A stretch of DNA of 64,000 nt from Paenibacillus sp. D2_2 (GCF_031199965.1 NZ_CP133605.1:4609001-4673000); one strand, 5' to 3'. Numbered from the stretch's first letter, positions 46,445 through 57,042 are shown. The notes: a model not told the origin generated them from the letters alone. Numbers and translations: made by a program.

Positions 46445-47890
46445 CTATTTTACGGGTGTGTGCATCTCTGACTGAATCTGCGCGAAGACATGCTCCACCC
46501 GTTCCATCCATTGTTCTGTCGTCATCTTCCCCGTCATGATCGGTGTCATGGACTGTCTGAATAGAGCATTTTTAATATCAATCTTCGATCCCTTCGGTAG
46601 TGCCTTCCAATCTTGAAAGATCGTCGTTGCTCCTTCATAAGCGTTGAACATTTCGTATACGCCTGGTGTCAGGTAGGGCTTCGAGAGCTCCTGGGCTCCC
46701 TTCAGAGCAAAGATACCATTGGATTTCTCCGCGAACAATTTGACCGATTCATCAGTGTAGAGGAACTTGAGAAACTCCTTAGCCAGTTCCGGGTTTTTGG
46801 CTCGGAGAGGAATCGAGAATTGCTCATAACTAGACAAAATGTAGCGCTCGTCGTCCTTGTGGAAGACCTGCACAGGAATCATGCCGAATTCGAAGCCCTC
46901 TTCCCGCGGCGAATCCTTCATTTCGTTCTCCATCCAATTGCCGTTAACGATAAAGATGGCCTTACCCTGCATCATATCGGTCTGAGACTGGGTATGGTTC
47001 AAATTCACCGTACCGTCCATTAAATAGCCTTCTTTCCCGATCTTTGCGAAGGTGTCCAGAACCTGCTTTACTTCCTCCGTCTTGAACGAACCTGGCTCAT
47101 AGGAGAAGATCTTCTTCAATTGATCCATTCCCGCCGCATTCGCTAGAGAAGGATACATGATCTCCTCCAGATAATCCGGATAAATCCCCTGATAGGTAAA
47201 CAGAGCCCTCTTAATCTTATGGCCGTTCGTATCGGTCAGGTAATTCTCCTCTTTCTCTAATTCCTTACCCAGCGCAAAGAACTCGTCCCAAGTCTCCGGC
47301 GGTTTCCACCCCTTCTCTCGGAACAGATTCTTATTGTAGATAAGGCCCATTGGCCCTGCATTGAACGGTGCCATGTATATTTTGCCATCCTGATAAGGCG
47401 AGAATCTCGTGCTCTCAAGCATTCCCGGCAGAATCATATCCTTGAGCTTCATATCTTTATCGAGTGCCTTACTCTCAAATACATCTGTAAGATCAAGCAG
47501 GCCCTGCTCTTTCACCAATGAAGTAATTAAGCCGCTCTGCTCCGTATCGGCAACTGCTAACAGATCCGGCGGATTGCCCGCGACGAGCTGAGGCCGTACA
47601 ACATCACCAATCCTCGGGCTAATCGTCATATCAACCTTGACCCCAGGATAGGCTGCTTCAAATTTGCTGACGATCTCCTTCCAATATTCAGGGCTATATC
47701 CTCCCATAAATACCGCAATGCTCAATTCCTTATTCTTGAACTTTCCCGCGGCATTATTCTGATCACCATTCGAGATTACTTCACCTGAAGTCTGCTCCAA
47801 CCCACGGCCAATAATGAGATGGTTACTTATATAAATAATACAGAAGAGACTTATCGCTACAATTACTAATAAGCTAACTTTTTTCTTCAT
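46445..47890 (-). CDS. Extracellular solute-binding protein without a lipobox
   Basis: A 481-aa family-1 sugar-binding protein. The N-terminal helix (VSLLVIVAISLFCIIYIS) has no clear lipobox or signal-peptidase site, so it may stay anchored by the helix. Sequence such as FMGGYSPEYWKEIVSKFEAAYPG and KAIFIVNGNWMENEM is typical of ABC sugar receptors. It is convergent with the response-regulator gene (3-bp gap) and divergent from the second receptor gene. Without own permeases, it could share those downstream or act as a sensor for the YesM kinase. Confidence 0.82.
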   Translation of the reverse strand: MKKKVSLLVIVAISLFCIIYISNHLIIGRGLEQTSGEVISNGDQNNAAGKFKNKELSIAVFMGGYSPEYWKEIVSKFEAAYPGVKVDMTISPRIGDVVRPQLVAGNPPDLLAVADTEQSGLITSLVKEQGLLDLTDVFESKALDKDMKLKDMILPGMLESTRFSPYQDGKIYMAPFNAGPMGLIYNKNLFREKGWKPPETWDEFFALGKELEKEENYLTDTNGHKIKRALFTYQGIYPDYLEEIMYPSLANAAGMDQLKKIFSYEPGSFKTEEVKQVLDTFAKIGKEGYLMDGTVNLNHTQSQTDMMQGKAIFIVNGNWMENEMKDSPREEGFEFGMIPVQVFHKDDERYILSSYEQFSIPLRAKNPELAKEFLKFLYTDESVKLFAEKSNGIFALKGAQELSKPYLTPGVYEMFNAYEGATTIFQDWKALPKGSKIDIKNALFRQSMTPIMTGKMTTEQWMERVEHVFAQIQSEMHTPVK

Positions 47891-48226
47891 GGCGCTTCGG
47901 CTCCTAGATCCTATTAAGTCTTATACCCTTTCATTCTACTATAACATTCGATCCTCCCTCATAAGCGTAAAAATCCATGTACAAAATTAGCTTTATTCCT
48001 ATGTTATGAATGACGTAGCCCCTATCCAGACTCCGATTATAGATAATTTTTGCATATCCATGGACTATTCTCATGACATCGCCGGAACCCATTGAAAGCA
48101 AGGTTTCGGATAGGCTAATTTGAATATGCGGGAAGTCATTCAGCATCATCCAAATGAATTGATTTCCGTGAAATCTGCAATATCGCAACACAAATATTTG
48201 TACAGACAAATTCAGGAGGGGTAAAC
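47891..48226. other. Divergent region between two receptor genes
   Basis: 336 bp with no convincing gene (an ORF at 47931-48209 lacks a ribosome binding site and family features). It must hold the promoter of the import operon and is the likeliest site of response-regulator binding, but I cannot point to a clear -35/-10 or a repeated site. Confidence 0.5.
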
Positions 48227-49596
48227 ATGAAAAAGCTTCTTAGCCTTGCACTCGCGGCAACACTTACATTAAGTCTAGCTGCGTGCGGCGGCAATAACAG
48301 TAGCAGCACAGGCTCCAATTCAGGGAATGCGCCAGCAAAGGCCAACACTCAAACATCCAGCAACGAGACACGTACTTTAAAAGTATCCGCTTTGGAAACC
48401 GCTTACGGTGCAGATGTATGGCATGAAATTGCAACCGCTTTCGAGAAAGTAACCCCCATGTCAAGGTCGAACTGACTATCGACAAGAACCTTGAAGATGT
48501 TATCGGACCGGGCATGAAATCTGGTGACTTCCCCGACGTCATCCATCTGGCAGTGGGCCAGCCAAAAGGCCTAACAGAAACCTTCGTTAAGGATAACAAC
48601 CTCACTGATCTTACAGATGTACTCTATATGACGGTCCCTGGTGAAAGCGCTACCGTCGGTGACAAGATTATTCCAGGCTTTACCGATACTTCAATCACCA
48701 ATCCTTATGGAGATGGTAAGACCTACTTGATGCCAATGTTCTATAGCCCTTGCGGCCTGTTCTATAACGCCGGATTGTTCGAACAAAAGGGTTGGGATGT
48801 ACCGAAAACCTGGGATGAAATGTGGGCGCTGGGCGACAAAGCCAAAGCCGAAGGTATCTCTTTATTCGCCTATCCGACTACTGGCTATTTCGACGCCCTC
48901 TTCTACGCATTACTTAACGAGACCGGCGGACCTGAATTCTTCAAAAGTGCGATGAATTATACAGATGGAATCTGGCAAACACCAGAAGCCGCTAAAGCAT
49001 TCGACGTTGTAGATAAATTGGCTAGTTACACAGAAAAGACCGTACCTGCCAACGGCAACAAAGATAATTATATTAAAAATCAGCAATTGATCCTCGATAA
49101 CAAGGCTTTGTTCATGCCGAATGGAACTTGGGTAGTAGGAGAGATGGAAAAGGCACCACGCGCCGATGGCTTCAAATGGGGCTTCACCGCATTGCCTGCC
49201 CTTTCTCAAGACGGAGATCGTTACTCCTATACGTTCTTTGAGCAAATCTGGGTTCCGGCCAAAGCGGAGAACGCTGATCTGGCCAAGCAATTCATCGCTT
49301 ATTTGTATTCCGATGAAGCGGCATCCATCTTCGCTAAGGTTGGAGCGGTACAACCGATTAAGGGGATGTCCGACAAGCTTGAAGGCGATAACAAGTTGTT
49401 CTACAGCATTTATGATTCCGGCGCCAAAGCTGCCATGGGCGCATTTTCGACTACAGATCCAGTGGAAGGCGTAAGCATCTCGGATACTGTATTCGGTACA
49501 GTGGATTCCTTGGTGAACAAGTCCAAGACAAAAGATCAATGGATCGAAGCTATTACAAAAGCGAGCGATGCTCTGCGTGGTGCATTGAAGAATTAG
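48227..49596 (+). CDS. Sugar ABC transporter solute-binding lipoprotein (one apparent frameshift)
   Basis: A ~456-aa family-1 receptor. The signal peptide ends in the lipobox LAAC (Cys near residue 20), then a Ser/Asn/Gly linker. The frame breaks at ~48457; one more C in the ACCCCCATG run gives VTPHVKVELTID and continues to 49596. Conserved receptor segments such as FYSPCGLFYNAGLFEQKGW and PNGTWVVGEMEKAP follow. AGGAGGGG precedes the ATG. With the two permeases downstream it forms a carbohydrate importer; the ATPase is not encoded here and is presumably a shared MsmX-type subunit. Confidence 0.9.
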
Positions 49597-49694
49597 GCAA
49601 TCCGCCCGTTATGAGCTAAGCAAGCATATTAAAAATGATGGTGGTCAGCCCTGGCTGTCCACCGTTATTTTTACCTTAGGAGGGAGCTGGACCC

Positions 49695-50588
49695 ATGAAT
49701 AACAGAAAAGGACAAGGCCGGTTCATATTTTTCTGTCTTACGCCTGCAGTCATTCTCTTTGTCATCTTTCTGATTATTCCTACGTTTGACGTATTCCGCA
49801 TGTCTCTATATAAATGGGGCGGCTATACAGATCATAAAACCTTTGTAGGACTGCAAAATTTCACAAAGCTGTTCCAGAGCGATAAATTCTATCAAGCCTT
49901 TCAGAACAGTATCCTGCTGATTGTCATCGTGTCGATTGTGACCTTCGCCTTCGCTCTCATCTTTGCATCTATGCTGTCGCGCGAGAACTTAAAAGGACAA
50001 AATTTCTTTCGGATCATCTTTTATATTCCAAACATCCTGTCCATCGTCGTCATCAGTGCAATCTTCTCAGCGATCTATGACCCAAACAGCGGACTCTTAA
50101 ACGCATTTCTGAATTTGTTCCGCAGCGCCACCTCAGACCCGATTCTCTGGCTGGGTGACCAGAAGATCGTTATTTACAGTCTTGGCGGTGCGATGGTCTG
50201 GCAAGCGATCGGCTACTACATGGTGATGTATATGGCGAGCATGGCCAATATACCCGAGAGCCTGTATGAATCTGCCGATCTCGAAGGAGCAGGCCGGATT
50301 CATCAATTTTTCAGCATCACCATTCCGCTGATCTGGACGAACATTCGTACAACGCTAACTTTTTTCATCATCAGTACGATCAATATGAGCTTTCTGTTCG
50401 TCATGGCGATGACGGGCGGCGGACCGGACGGTGCGACCGAGGTATTCCTCAGCTATATGTACAAGGAAGCCTACACGAATTCCTCATATGGCTACGGTAT
50501 GGCCATCGGCGTTATCGTATTTCTGTTCTCGTTCGCGCTTGCCGCTATCCTGAATGCGGTCACCAAGCGAGAGCATTTGGAATATTAA
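49695..50588 (+). CDS. Sugar ABC transporter permease (UgpA/MalF type)
   Basis: A 297-aa permease with six helices. ESADLEGAGRIHQFFSITIP is the EAA loop that contacts the ATPase. Paired with the permease 12 bp downstream. AGGAGGG precedes the ATG. Confidence 0.93.
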   Translation: MNNRKGQGRFIFFCLTPAVILFVIFLIIPTFDVFRMSLYKWGGYTDHKTFVGLQNFTKLFQSDKFYQAFQNSILLIVIVSIVTFAFALIFASMLSRENLKGQNFFRIIFYIPNILSIVVISAIFSAIYDPNSGLLNAFLNLFRSATSDPILWLGDQKIVIYSLGGAMVWQAIGYYMVMYMASMANIPESLYESADLEGAGRIHQFFSITIPLIWTNIRTTLTFFIISTINMSFLFVMAMTGGGPDGATEVFLSYMYKEAYTNSSYGYGMAIGVIVFLFSFALAAILNAVTKREHLEY

Positions 50589-50600
50589 GGAGGGGACAAA

Positions 50601-51485
50601 ATGAATCCAGAACATCAGCATAGCAGCAATAAATTGTATAAATTCTTCATTTACCTTCTGCTGATTACCCTTGCGGTCGTCATCATCGTCCCTGTCGGCT
50701 GGGCCTTCCTCGCTTCGATCAAGCAGGACGTTGAATTCTATGGTAGCCCGTGGGCTCTGCCGGAAGGATTCCATCTTCAGAACTTTGCAGACGCTTGGCA
50801 AAAAGCGAAAATGGGCAGCTATATGCTCAACTCCGTGGTTACGACGGCGATTGCCCTTGTCTTGCTGCTTATCATAGCCCTACCGGCAGCCTATGTGCTG
50901 GCAAGATACAAGTTCAGAAGCAGCGGCTTCTGGAACATGCTATTTATGGCTGGTCTATTTATTAACATCAACTATATCGTCGTTCCGATCTTTCTCATGC
51001 TTAATAATGGGGATAAATCGCTGCGCAGCCTGCTCGGACAGCCTTTTCTCCTCAACAATCTGTTCATTCTTGCGCTCGTCTATGCCGCGATGGCTCTACC
51101 TTTCACGATCTACCTGCTATCGGGCTATTTCAAGACATTGCCTAAGGAGTATGAAGAAGCAGCTTCTGTTGACGGCGCCGGTTATTTCCGTACGATGGTT
51201 CAGGTCATTATGCCCATGGCCAAGCCGAGCATCGTTACCGTCATCCTGTTCAACTTCCTCTCGTTCTGGAACGAGTATATTATCTCGATGACTTTGCTGA
51301 CCAAACCGGGACTCAGAACACTACCTGTAGGTTTGATGAACCTGATGGCCGCTCAGAAATCCGCCGTTCAATACGGTCAGATGTATGCGGGTCTGGTGCT
51401 AGTTATGTTGCCGACCCTGATCCTCTATATGCTCGTACAAAAAAAGCTCACCCAAGGCATGACTATGGGCGGGTTGAAAGGGTAA
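50601..51485 (+). CDS. Sugar ABC transporter permease (UgpE/MalG type)
   Basis: A 294-aa permease with six helices. YEEAASVDGAGYFRTMVQVI is the EAA loop. Forms the second half of the membrane channel with the preceding gene. AAGGAGGGG precedes the ATG. Confidence 0.93.
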   Translation: MNPEHQHSSNKLYKFFIYLLLITLAVVIIVPVGWAFLASIKQDVEFYGSPWALPEGFHLQNFADAWQKAKMGSYMLNSVVTTAIALVLLLIIALPAAYVLARYKFRSSGFWNMLFMAGLFININYIVVPIFLMLNNGDKSLRSLLGQPFLLNNLFILALVYAAMALPFTIYLLSGYFKTLPKEYEEAASVDGAGYFRTMVQVIMPMAKPSIVTVILFNFLSFWNEYIISMTLLTKPGLRTLPVGLMNLMAAQKSAVQYGQMYAGLVLVMLPTLILYMLVQKKLTQGMTMGGLKG

Positions 51486-51494
51486 GGTGCCATT

Positions 51495-51674
51495 ATGAAC
51501 GATTCTCCGAGAACTATGCTGCGTTATTTACTCATGCTGATCGTTTTTGTCATCGCCATGACCCTGGTCATTACCGGGCAGAAAAGCATTGGCCTCGCTG
51601 GGCTAGGCATGATGTTGAGCGGACTCGGTCTGCTGGTTGGCCTGCTGTGGTTCTACAATCGACAATATAAATAG
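51495..51674 (+). CDS. Small membrane protein in the sugar operon (59 aa, DUF6903-like)
   Basis: ATG 51495, nine bases after the permease stop, with AAGGTG upstream; stop TAG 51672-51674, whose bases run into the ribosome binding site (TAGGAG) of the phosphorylase. The peptide has two hydrophobic helices (LLMLIVFVIAMTLVITG and GLGMMLSGLGLLVGLLWF) separated by QKSIGLA. The tight packing argues it is translated. It resembles small proteins (DUF6903) found near sugar permeases in Firmicutes; I cannot confirm the family. Role unknown, perhaps an accessory subunit of the importer. Confidence 0.75.
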   Translation: MNDSPRTMLRYLLMLIVFVIAMTLVITGQKSIGLAGLGMMLSGLGLLVGLLWFYNRQYK

Positions 51675-51686
51675 GAGTGATTCTCT

Positions 51687-53860
51687 ATGGCTAACAGACA
51701 AGGACGTGTCACGATTCCAACAGATCTAGACGTCATCTCGCAAACTCATGAAATAATGAAGCGCTGGGTGCCGATGCTATACGGGACTGCGACGGCACTG
51801 ATTTCCCGTCCGAGCTCAGCCAGATTGATGCCAAAGTCTACTCTACTTACTACACGACCCGCAAGGATAATGAATGGGCGCTGGCAAATCCGGATGAGAT
51901 TCAGCAAATGTATCTGATGACCCCATTCTATACGGCTACAAGCGATCAGCTGACGATTCCGCTGATGAAGGGTCTGTATCCGGATATGCTCAAGGTGAAT
52001 AATCGCGATGATATTACTCGCTGGTGGGAGGTAATCGACCGCACGAGCGGCGAGGTTGTGCCGACCGTGCGGTGGACCTATGATCCGGCAGCGGAGAGCG
52101 TGACGATTCAGGCCGTGCCGTATCATGACTATACAGTAAGCTTCCTCGCGTATATCATGTGGGATCCGGTACATATGTACAATTCTGTAGTTAATGACTG
52201 GAAGGATGTCGAGCATCAAGTCACCTTCGATGTAAGACAGCCTAAGACTCATAAATTTACGATGGATCGCATCCGCAAGTTTATTGAAGAGCATCCGTAT
52301 GTCAATGTGATCCGGTTCACGACGTTCTTCCATCAATTTACGCTCATTTTTGATGAGCTTGCACGGGAGAAATATGTGGACTGGTATGGATATTCAGCTT
52401 CTGTCAGCCCATATATTCTCGAGCAATTTGAACAGGAAGTCGGATATACATTCCGACCAGAATTTATCATCGATCAAGGCTATTTCAACAATACGTATCG
52501 GGTCCCTTCCAAGGAGTTCAGCGACTTCCAGGCCTTCCAGCGGCGTGAGGTCTCCAAGCTGGCCAAGGAGATGGTCGATATTGTTCATGAATGCGGCAAG
52601 GAGGCAATGATGTTCCTCGGCGATCATTGGATCGGAACTGAGCCGTTCATGGAGGAGTTCGCCTCGATCGGATTGGATGCCGTTGTCGGGAGCGTCGGCA
52701 ATGGCTCGACTCTGCGCCTGATTAGTGATATCCCCGGCGTAAAATATACAGAAGGACGCTTCCTGCCTTACTTCTTCCCGGATACCTTCCACGAAGGTGG
52801 AGATCCTGTACAGGAAGCCAAGGTGAACTGGGTAACGGCCCGTCGTGCCATTCTCCGCAAGCCAATCGACCGGATTGGTTATGGCGGGTATCTGAAGCTG
52901 GCGCTCGATTTTCCCGAATTCGTCGATTACGTGGAGAGCGTCTGCGATGAATTCCGGACGCTGTATGACAATGTTCAAGGAACAATACCCTATTGCGTGA
53001 AGACGGTAGCCGTACTCAACTGCTGGGGCAAGATGAGAGCCTGGGGCAACCATATGGTTCACCACGCCCTCTACTACAAGCCAAATTACAGTTATGCCGG
53101 CATTATCCAGGCACTCTCCGGGGCACCGTTTGACGTCAAATTCATCAGCTTCGATGATATTAAGCAGAATCCGGCTACGCTGGACGATATCGACGTCATA
53201 CTCAACATCGGAGACGGCGATACCGCACATACTGGTGGTGACTGGTGGCTAGACCCGGACATCGCAACCGCCATTAAGAAATTCGTTCATGAGGGCGGCG
53301 GTTTCATCGGCGTTGGCGAGCCTGCAGCTCATCAGGCCAACGGACGCTACTTCCAGCTCACGGGTATCCTTGGTGTAGAGCAAGAGCGAGGCTTCACACT
53401 AGGGTACGACAAATACAACTGGACTGAGCATGACCATTTCATTACGGCCGATTGCAAAACCGATGATCAAGGTCATAAACTGATCGATTTCGGAGAAGGA
53501 AAGAAAAATGTGTTCGCCCTCGAAGGAGCGACTGTCCTCCGCCAGATCGATAAAGAGGTCCAACTCGCCGTGAATGAGTTCGGTCAAGGACGCGGGGTTT
53601 ATATCAGCGGCCTCCCTTACAGCTTCGAGAACAGCCGACTGCTGTATCGCGCCATTCTGTGGAGCACCCATAGCGAGGATGAGCTGCATCGTTGGTTCAG
53701 CGACAACTACAATGTGGAAGTTCATGCTTATGTGAAGAACGGTAAATACTGCGTAGTCAACAACACCTATGAACCGCAGCTGACTACTGTCTATCGTGGA
53801 GACGGTTCGAGCTTCGAGCTGCAAATGGAAGCGAACGAGATTAAGTGGTACGAAATTTAA
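51687..53860 (+). CDS. GH112 phosphorylase: galacto-N-biose/lacto-N-biose type (one apparent frameshift)
   Basis: A ~724-aa GH112 enzyme. The family cleaves beta-galactosyl disaccharides with phosphate: galacto-N-biose or lacto-N-biose (GNB/LNB), or in some members galactosyl-1,4-rhamnose, giving galactose 1-phosphate. GRVTIPTDLDVI opens the protein; GADAIRDCDGTDFPSEL follows once one G is restored at ~51768 (TGGG to TGGGG). FLGDHWIGTEPF is the segment expected to carry the catalytic Asp. RFTTFFHQFTL and the C-terminal glutamine-amidotransferase-like part are also present. TAGGAG lies seven bases before the ATG. Substrate follows from the family, not from any residue I can check. Confidence 0.9.
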
Positions 53861-53883
53861 TAAATAGCCATACAAATAAAAAG

Positions 53884-53930
53884 AAACCAATCCCGGCGGA
53901 CTTTGAACGTCCGCGAAGGATTGGTTTTTT
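53884..53930 (+). terminator. Terminator of the sugar operon
   Basis: AACCAATCCcGGCGGAC pairs with GTCCGCgaAGGATTGGTT, followed by TTTTTT. Confidence 0.88.
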
Positions 53931-53986
53931 GATTTGTTGCTGCCACCATACAAGGCGGGGTTTTTGAACTTCCTTTTCAAATAAAG

Positions 53987-54112
53987 GTTCAAAAGAATCT
54001 GTTTTCAGCACCGAGAAGGATGGATGAAGCCGGAAGGCCCGGCTGAATTCAAGATTCGATGCCGAGTCCACTTCCCTGAAACACTTCGTGATCAAAGGCG
54101 GTCTTTTTGAAC
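53987..54112 (-). repeat. GTTCAAAAAG-family repeat, internally deleted (126 bp)
   Basis: GTTCAAAAGAATCTGTTTTC through CACCGAGAAGGATGGATGAA and CGGAAGGCCCGGCTGAATTC to GTCTTTTTGAAC. It has both ends but lacks the central hairpin. A further stray end (GGTTTTTGAACTTCC) is at ~53958. Confidence 0.8.
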
Positions 54113-54124
54113 TTCCTCTTATTA

Positions 54125-54964
54125 TTAGAATACTGGTACGAGTGCACCTTTATAAGTATCCTCGATGAATTTTCTTGTATCGTCGGAAGTCAGCGCCTTG
54201 GCCAGCTTTTGGATTGCATCGGAATCCTTGTTGTCTGGACGGGCAACGAGAATATTCGTATAAGGTGAATCCTTATCCTCAATGAACAGTGCGTCCGTCA
54301 ACGGATTCAGGTCAGCCTTAAGCGCATAGTTCGTATTAATCAGGGCCAGATCGACCTCATCCAATTGACGTGGCAACATAGCTGCATCCACTTCTTTAAC
54401 TTTCAAGTTCTTTGGATTTTCCGTAATATCCTTCGAAGTAGCTGTGATGCCTGCATCCGGGTTCAGCTTGATCAAACCTTGCTTCTCCAGCAAGAGCAAT
54501 GCACGTCCGCCGTTAGTAGCGTCGTTAGGAATAGCGACCGTTGCACCGTCTGCAAGTTCATCTATAGATTTAATTTTTTTAGAATATGCACCAAATGGTT
54601 CAATATGAACACCTACAACCGATACCAGATCGAAGTTATTCTGCTTGTTCTGCTCATCAAGATATGGCTGATGCTGGAAGTAATTCGCATCCAACTGCTT
54701 CTCATATACTTGTATATTAGGCTGAACATAATCAGAGAATTCCTTCACTTCAAGATCAACGCCTTCTTCTTTCAAGACTGGAGCAATATGCTTAAGAATG
54801 TCCGCATGAGGCGAAGTCGCACCAACGACCAGCTTCACCGGCTTATCCTCGGTTCCGGCAGCGCTGCTATTGCCCGCCGTATTATTTGCTCCTTTGTTAC
54901 TTCCGCATGCGGATACCACCAACACCAACACAAGAGTTAACAGGGTAAGACTCCACTTCTTCAT
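54125..54964 (-). CDS. metQ: Methionine ABC transporter lipoprotein MetQ
   Basis: A 279-aa NlpA-family methionine receptor. Lipobox VSAC near residue 20, then SPHADILKHIAPVLKEEG and NYFQHQPYLDEQN, hallmark segments of the family, and NDATNGGRALLLLE in the ligand site. AGGAGG lies ten bases before the ATG. Last gene of metNIQ, 61 bp after metI. Confidence 0.95.
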   Translation of the reverse strand: MKKWSLTLLTLVLVLVVSACGSNKGANNTAGNSSAAGTEDKPVKLVVGATSPHADILKHIAPVLKEEGVDLEVKEFSDYVQPNIQVYEKQLDANYFQHQPYLDEQNKQNNFDLVSVVGVHIEPFGAYSKKIKSIDELADGATVAIPNDATNGGRALLLLEKQGLIKLNPDAGITATSKDITENPKNLKVKEVDAAMLPRQLDEVDLALINTNYALKADLNPLTDALFIEDKDSPYTNILVARPDNKDSDAIQKLAKALTSDDTRKFIEDTYKGALVPVF

Positions 54965-55025
54965 ACAGTATGACCTCCTAAATTTAATTTTGAATAAGGA
55001 CTCGCATTTATATATTAGTAATTCC

Positions 55026-55697
55026 TTATTTCCTTGTAAAATAAATGACCAATCGATCGCCCAGCATTTGTAGTACTTGCACCAAGATGACCATAAAAAT
55101 AACCGAGATGATCATAACTTCCTTCTCATAACGGTAATAACCATACCGGATGGCCAAGTCCCCTAGGCCTCCGCCGCCAATCATCCCCGACATCGCGGTA
55201 TAAGAGACAAGAGTAACTACCGTAATCGTGATTCCTGCGATCAGCCCCGGCAGCGATTCTGGCAGCAGCACCTTGCGGATGACCTGGAACGGGGTCGCTC
55301 CCATCGCCTGCGAAGCTTCGATTACGCCGCGATCTACCTCGCGTAGCGCTGTCTCAACAAGACGGGCGAAGAATGGCGCAGCGGCGATCACAAGCGGAGG
55401 AATTGTCCCCTGTACACCAGAGGATACTCCGACAATGGCTCGGGTGAGCGGGATCAGAGCGACGATCAAAATAATGAACGGTACAGAACGGATGATATTA
55501 ACGACAAATGACATGACTCTGTATACCCATTGCAATACCGTGGAATTGGAACGTGAAGAAACATATAACAACACGCCCAGCGGCAAACCAATAATGAGTG
55601 TAAACAGGGTTGAGTACAGCATCATCTGCAGTGTATCCACCGAAGCCGTCCCCATCTCGGACCAATCAATCTTTGAGAAATCCAAGCCCCACATCAC
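55026..55697 (-). CDS. metI: Methionine ABC transporter permease MetI
   Basis: A 223-aa permease with five helices. EASQAMGATPFQVIRKVLLP is the coupling (EAA-like) loop. Its ATG overlaps the metN stop codon (the genes share four bases), so translation is coupled. Confidence 0.95.
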   Translation of the reverse strand: MMWGLDFSKIDWSEMGTASVDTLQMMLYSTLFTLIIGLPLGVLLYVSSRSNSTVLQWVYRVMSFVVNIIRSVPFIILIVALIPLTRAIVGVSSGVQGTIPPLVIAAAPFFARLVETALREVDRGVIEASQAMGATPFQVIRKVLLPESLPGLIAGITITVVTLVSYTAMSGMIGGGGLGDLAIRYGYYRYEKEVMIISVIFMVILVQVLQMLGDRLVIYFTRK

Positions 55698-56706
55698 TCC
55701 ATCACCTCCACATCAAGCTCACGTTGTCTTAACAGCGCTATTGTTCGGTTAATATCTTCCTTGCTGCCTTCGAAGGATACCTTCAGCTTCCCGTAAGGCG
55801 TATCTTTGATCGTCGATATCGTACCTTGCAAAATAGCGAAGTTAACGCCTGTCTCGCGAACGACCTGTGACATGATCGACTCATACGTCTTCGCACCGAG
55901 GAAAGTGATCCTTACGAGCTGCGAACCGCCTACCAGAGAAGCAGCTGACAGTCTGAATCCATCCTCTCCTTGAGAATCGCGATCAATAAATTCCTTCGTT
56001 ACAGGATGCTTTGGCTTCAGGAATACTTCCGTGACCGGCCCCTCTTCGACAATGCCACCTGCATGAATGACAGCGACTCTGTCGCAGATACTCTGGATAA
56101 CATGCATCTCATGCGTAATTAGCATAATTGTCAGGTCAAATCTCTTGTTAATGTCCAGCAGCAGCTTGAGAATCGAATCCGTTGTCTGAGGATCGAGTGC
56201 AGACGTTGCCTCATCGCAGAGCAGCACATCTGGATCACTGGCCAACGCCCGGGCGATACCAACACGCTGCTTCTGACCACCGGACAACTGAGACGGGTAC
56301 TTATTACGATGTTCCTTAAGCCCAACCAGCTCAAGCAGCTCATTGACCTTCTTCTCAATCTCTTGCTTTGGCGTATGAATCAGCGTCAGCGGAAATGCGA
56401 TATTATCAAATACCGTTGCCGAAGAGAGCAAATTAAAATGTTGAAAAATCATTCCGATCTTGCGCCGCTTCTCCTGCAAATCCCGCTTGTTAAGCCCAGT
56501 TAGCTCCACACCACCGACCCAAATCTCGCCTTCCGTCGGACGCTCCAGGAGATTGATACAACGGATCAACGTGCTCTTCCCTGCACCGGAATGACCGATG
56601 ACGCCGAATATTTCACCCTTACCGACGGATAAATTCAACTCGGATAGAGCTGTAGTCTTCTTCTTTTGTCGCCATATGTCTTTGTTAGCTGTTTGAGTTC
56701 TATCAC
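55694..56706 (-). CDS. metN: Methionine ABC transporter ATPase MetN (one apparent frameshift)
   Basis: A ~337-aa ATPase. GHSGAGKST is Walker A, LSGGQKQRV the signature and LLCDEATSALD Walker B. The C-terminal ~80 residues form the NIL domain that binds methionine for feedback inhibition (IKDTPYGKLKVSFEG). The start is GTG 56706 (IELKQLTKTYGDK), nine bases after GGGGGG. The frame breaks at ~56668; one more A in GACAAAAGAAG gives DKKKKTTALSELNLSVGKG. Confidence 0.93.
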
Positions 56707-56792
56707 AGCGAATTGCCCCCCACTACAATGATGGATTGCGGTATGACCACTCATCTCATCACTGTTAATCACGCATCTTCCAGAAAATACAA

Positions 56793-57000
56793 GAAAAGAG
56801 CCCCTATGCAGATTCAAAGGGCTCTCTTTACGTAAAGACAATGCCTTCTCATCTGTCAAAGCCCTCTCTACATTAAGCAGAACAGACTTTGAAGGAATTA
56901 GCACCATGACATCTATCGATGCTGGTTATCGAACCAAACATCAAATAAATCGGTTGCCGGGCTTCATCGGGCCTTTCCCTCCACCACTCTAGATAAGAAA
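56793..57000 (-). promoter_or_regulatory. SAM-I (S-box) riboswitch with terminator
   Basis: On the minus strand the leader of metN starts CTTATCTAGAGTGGTGGAGGG, continues AGGCCCGATGAAGCCCGGCA and GTGCTAATTCC, and closes P1 with AGATGAG; these are the conserved S-box blocks. Downstream AAGAGAGCCCTTT and AGGGGCTCTTTTC form a terminator (56793-56830). The expected action is OFF when SAM is plentiful. Aptamer about 56848-56999. Confidence 0.95.
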
Positions 57001-57042
57001 AAATTATGAAATTATAAATTAATGTTTCTGAAACTATTCTGA

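Noticed and set aside
47931..48209. 92-aa minus-strand ORF between the two receptor genes
   Set aside because: No ribosome binding site, odd composition, and it overlaps the region needed for the import operon promoter.
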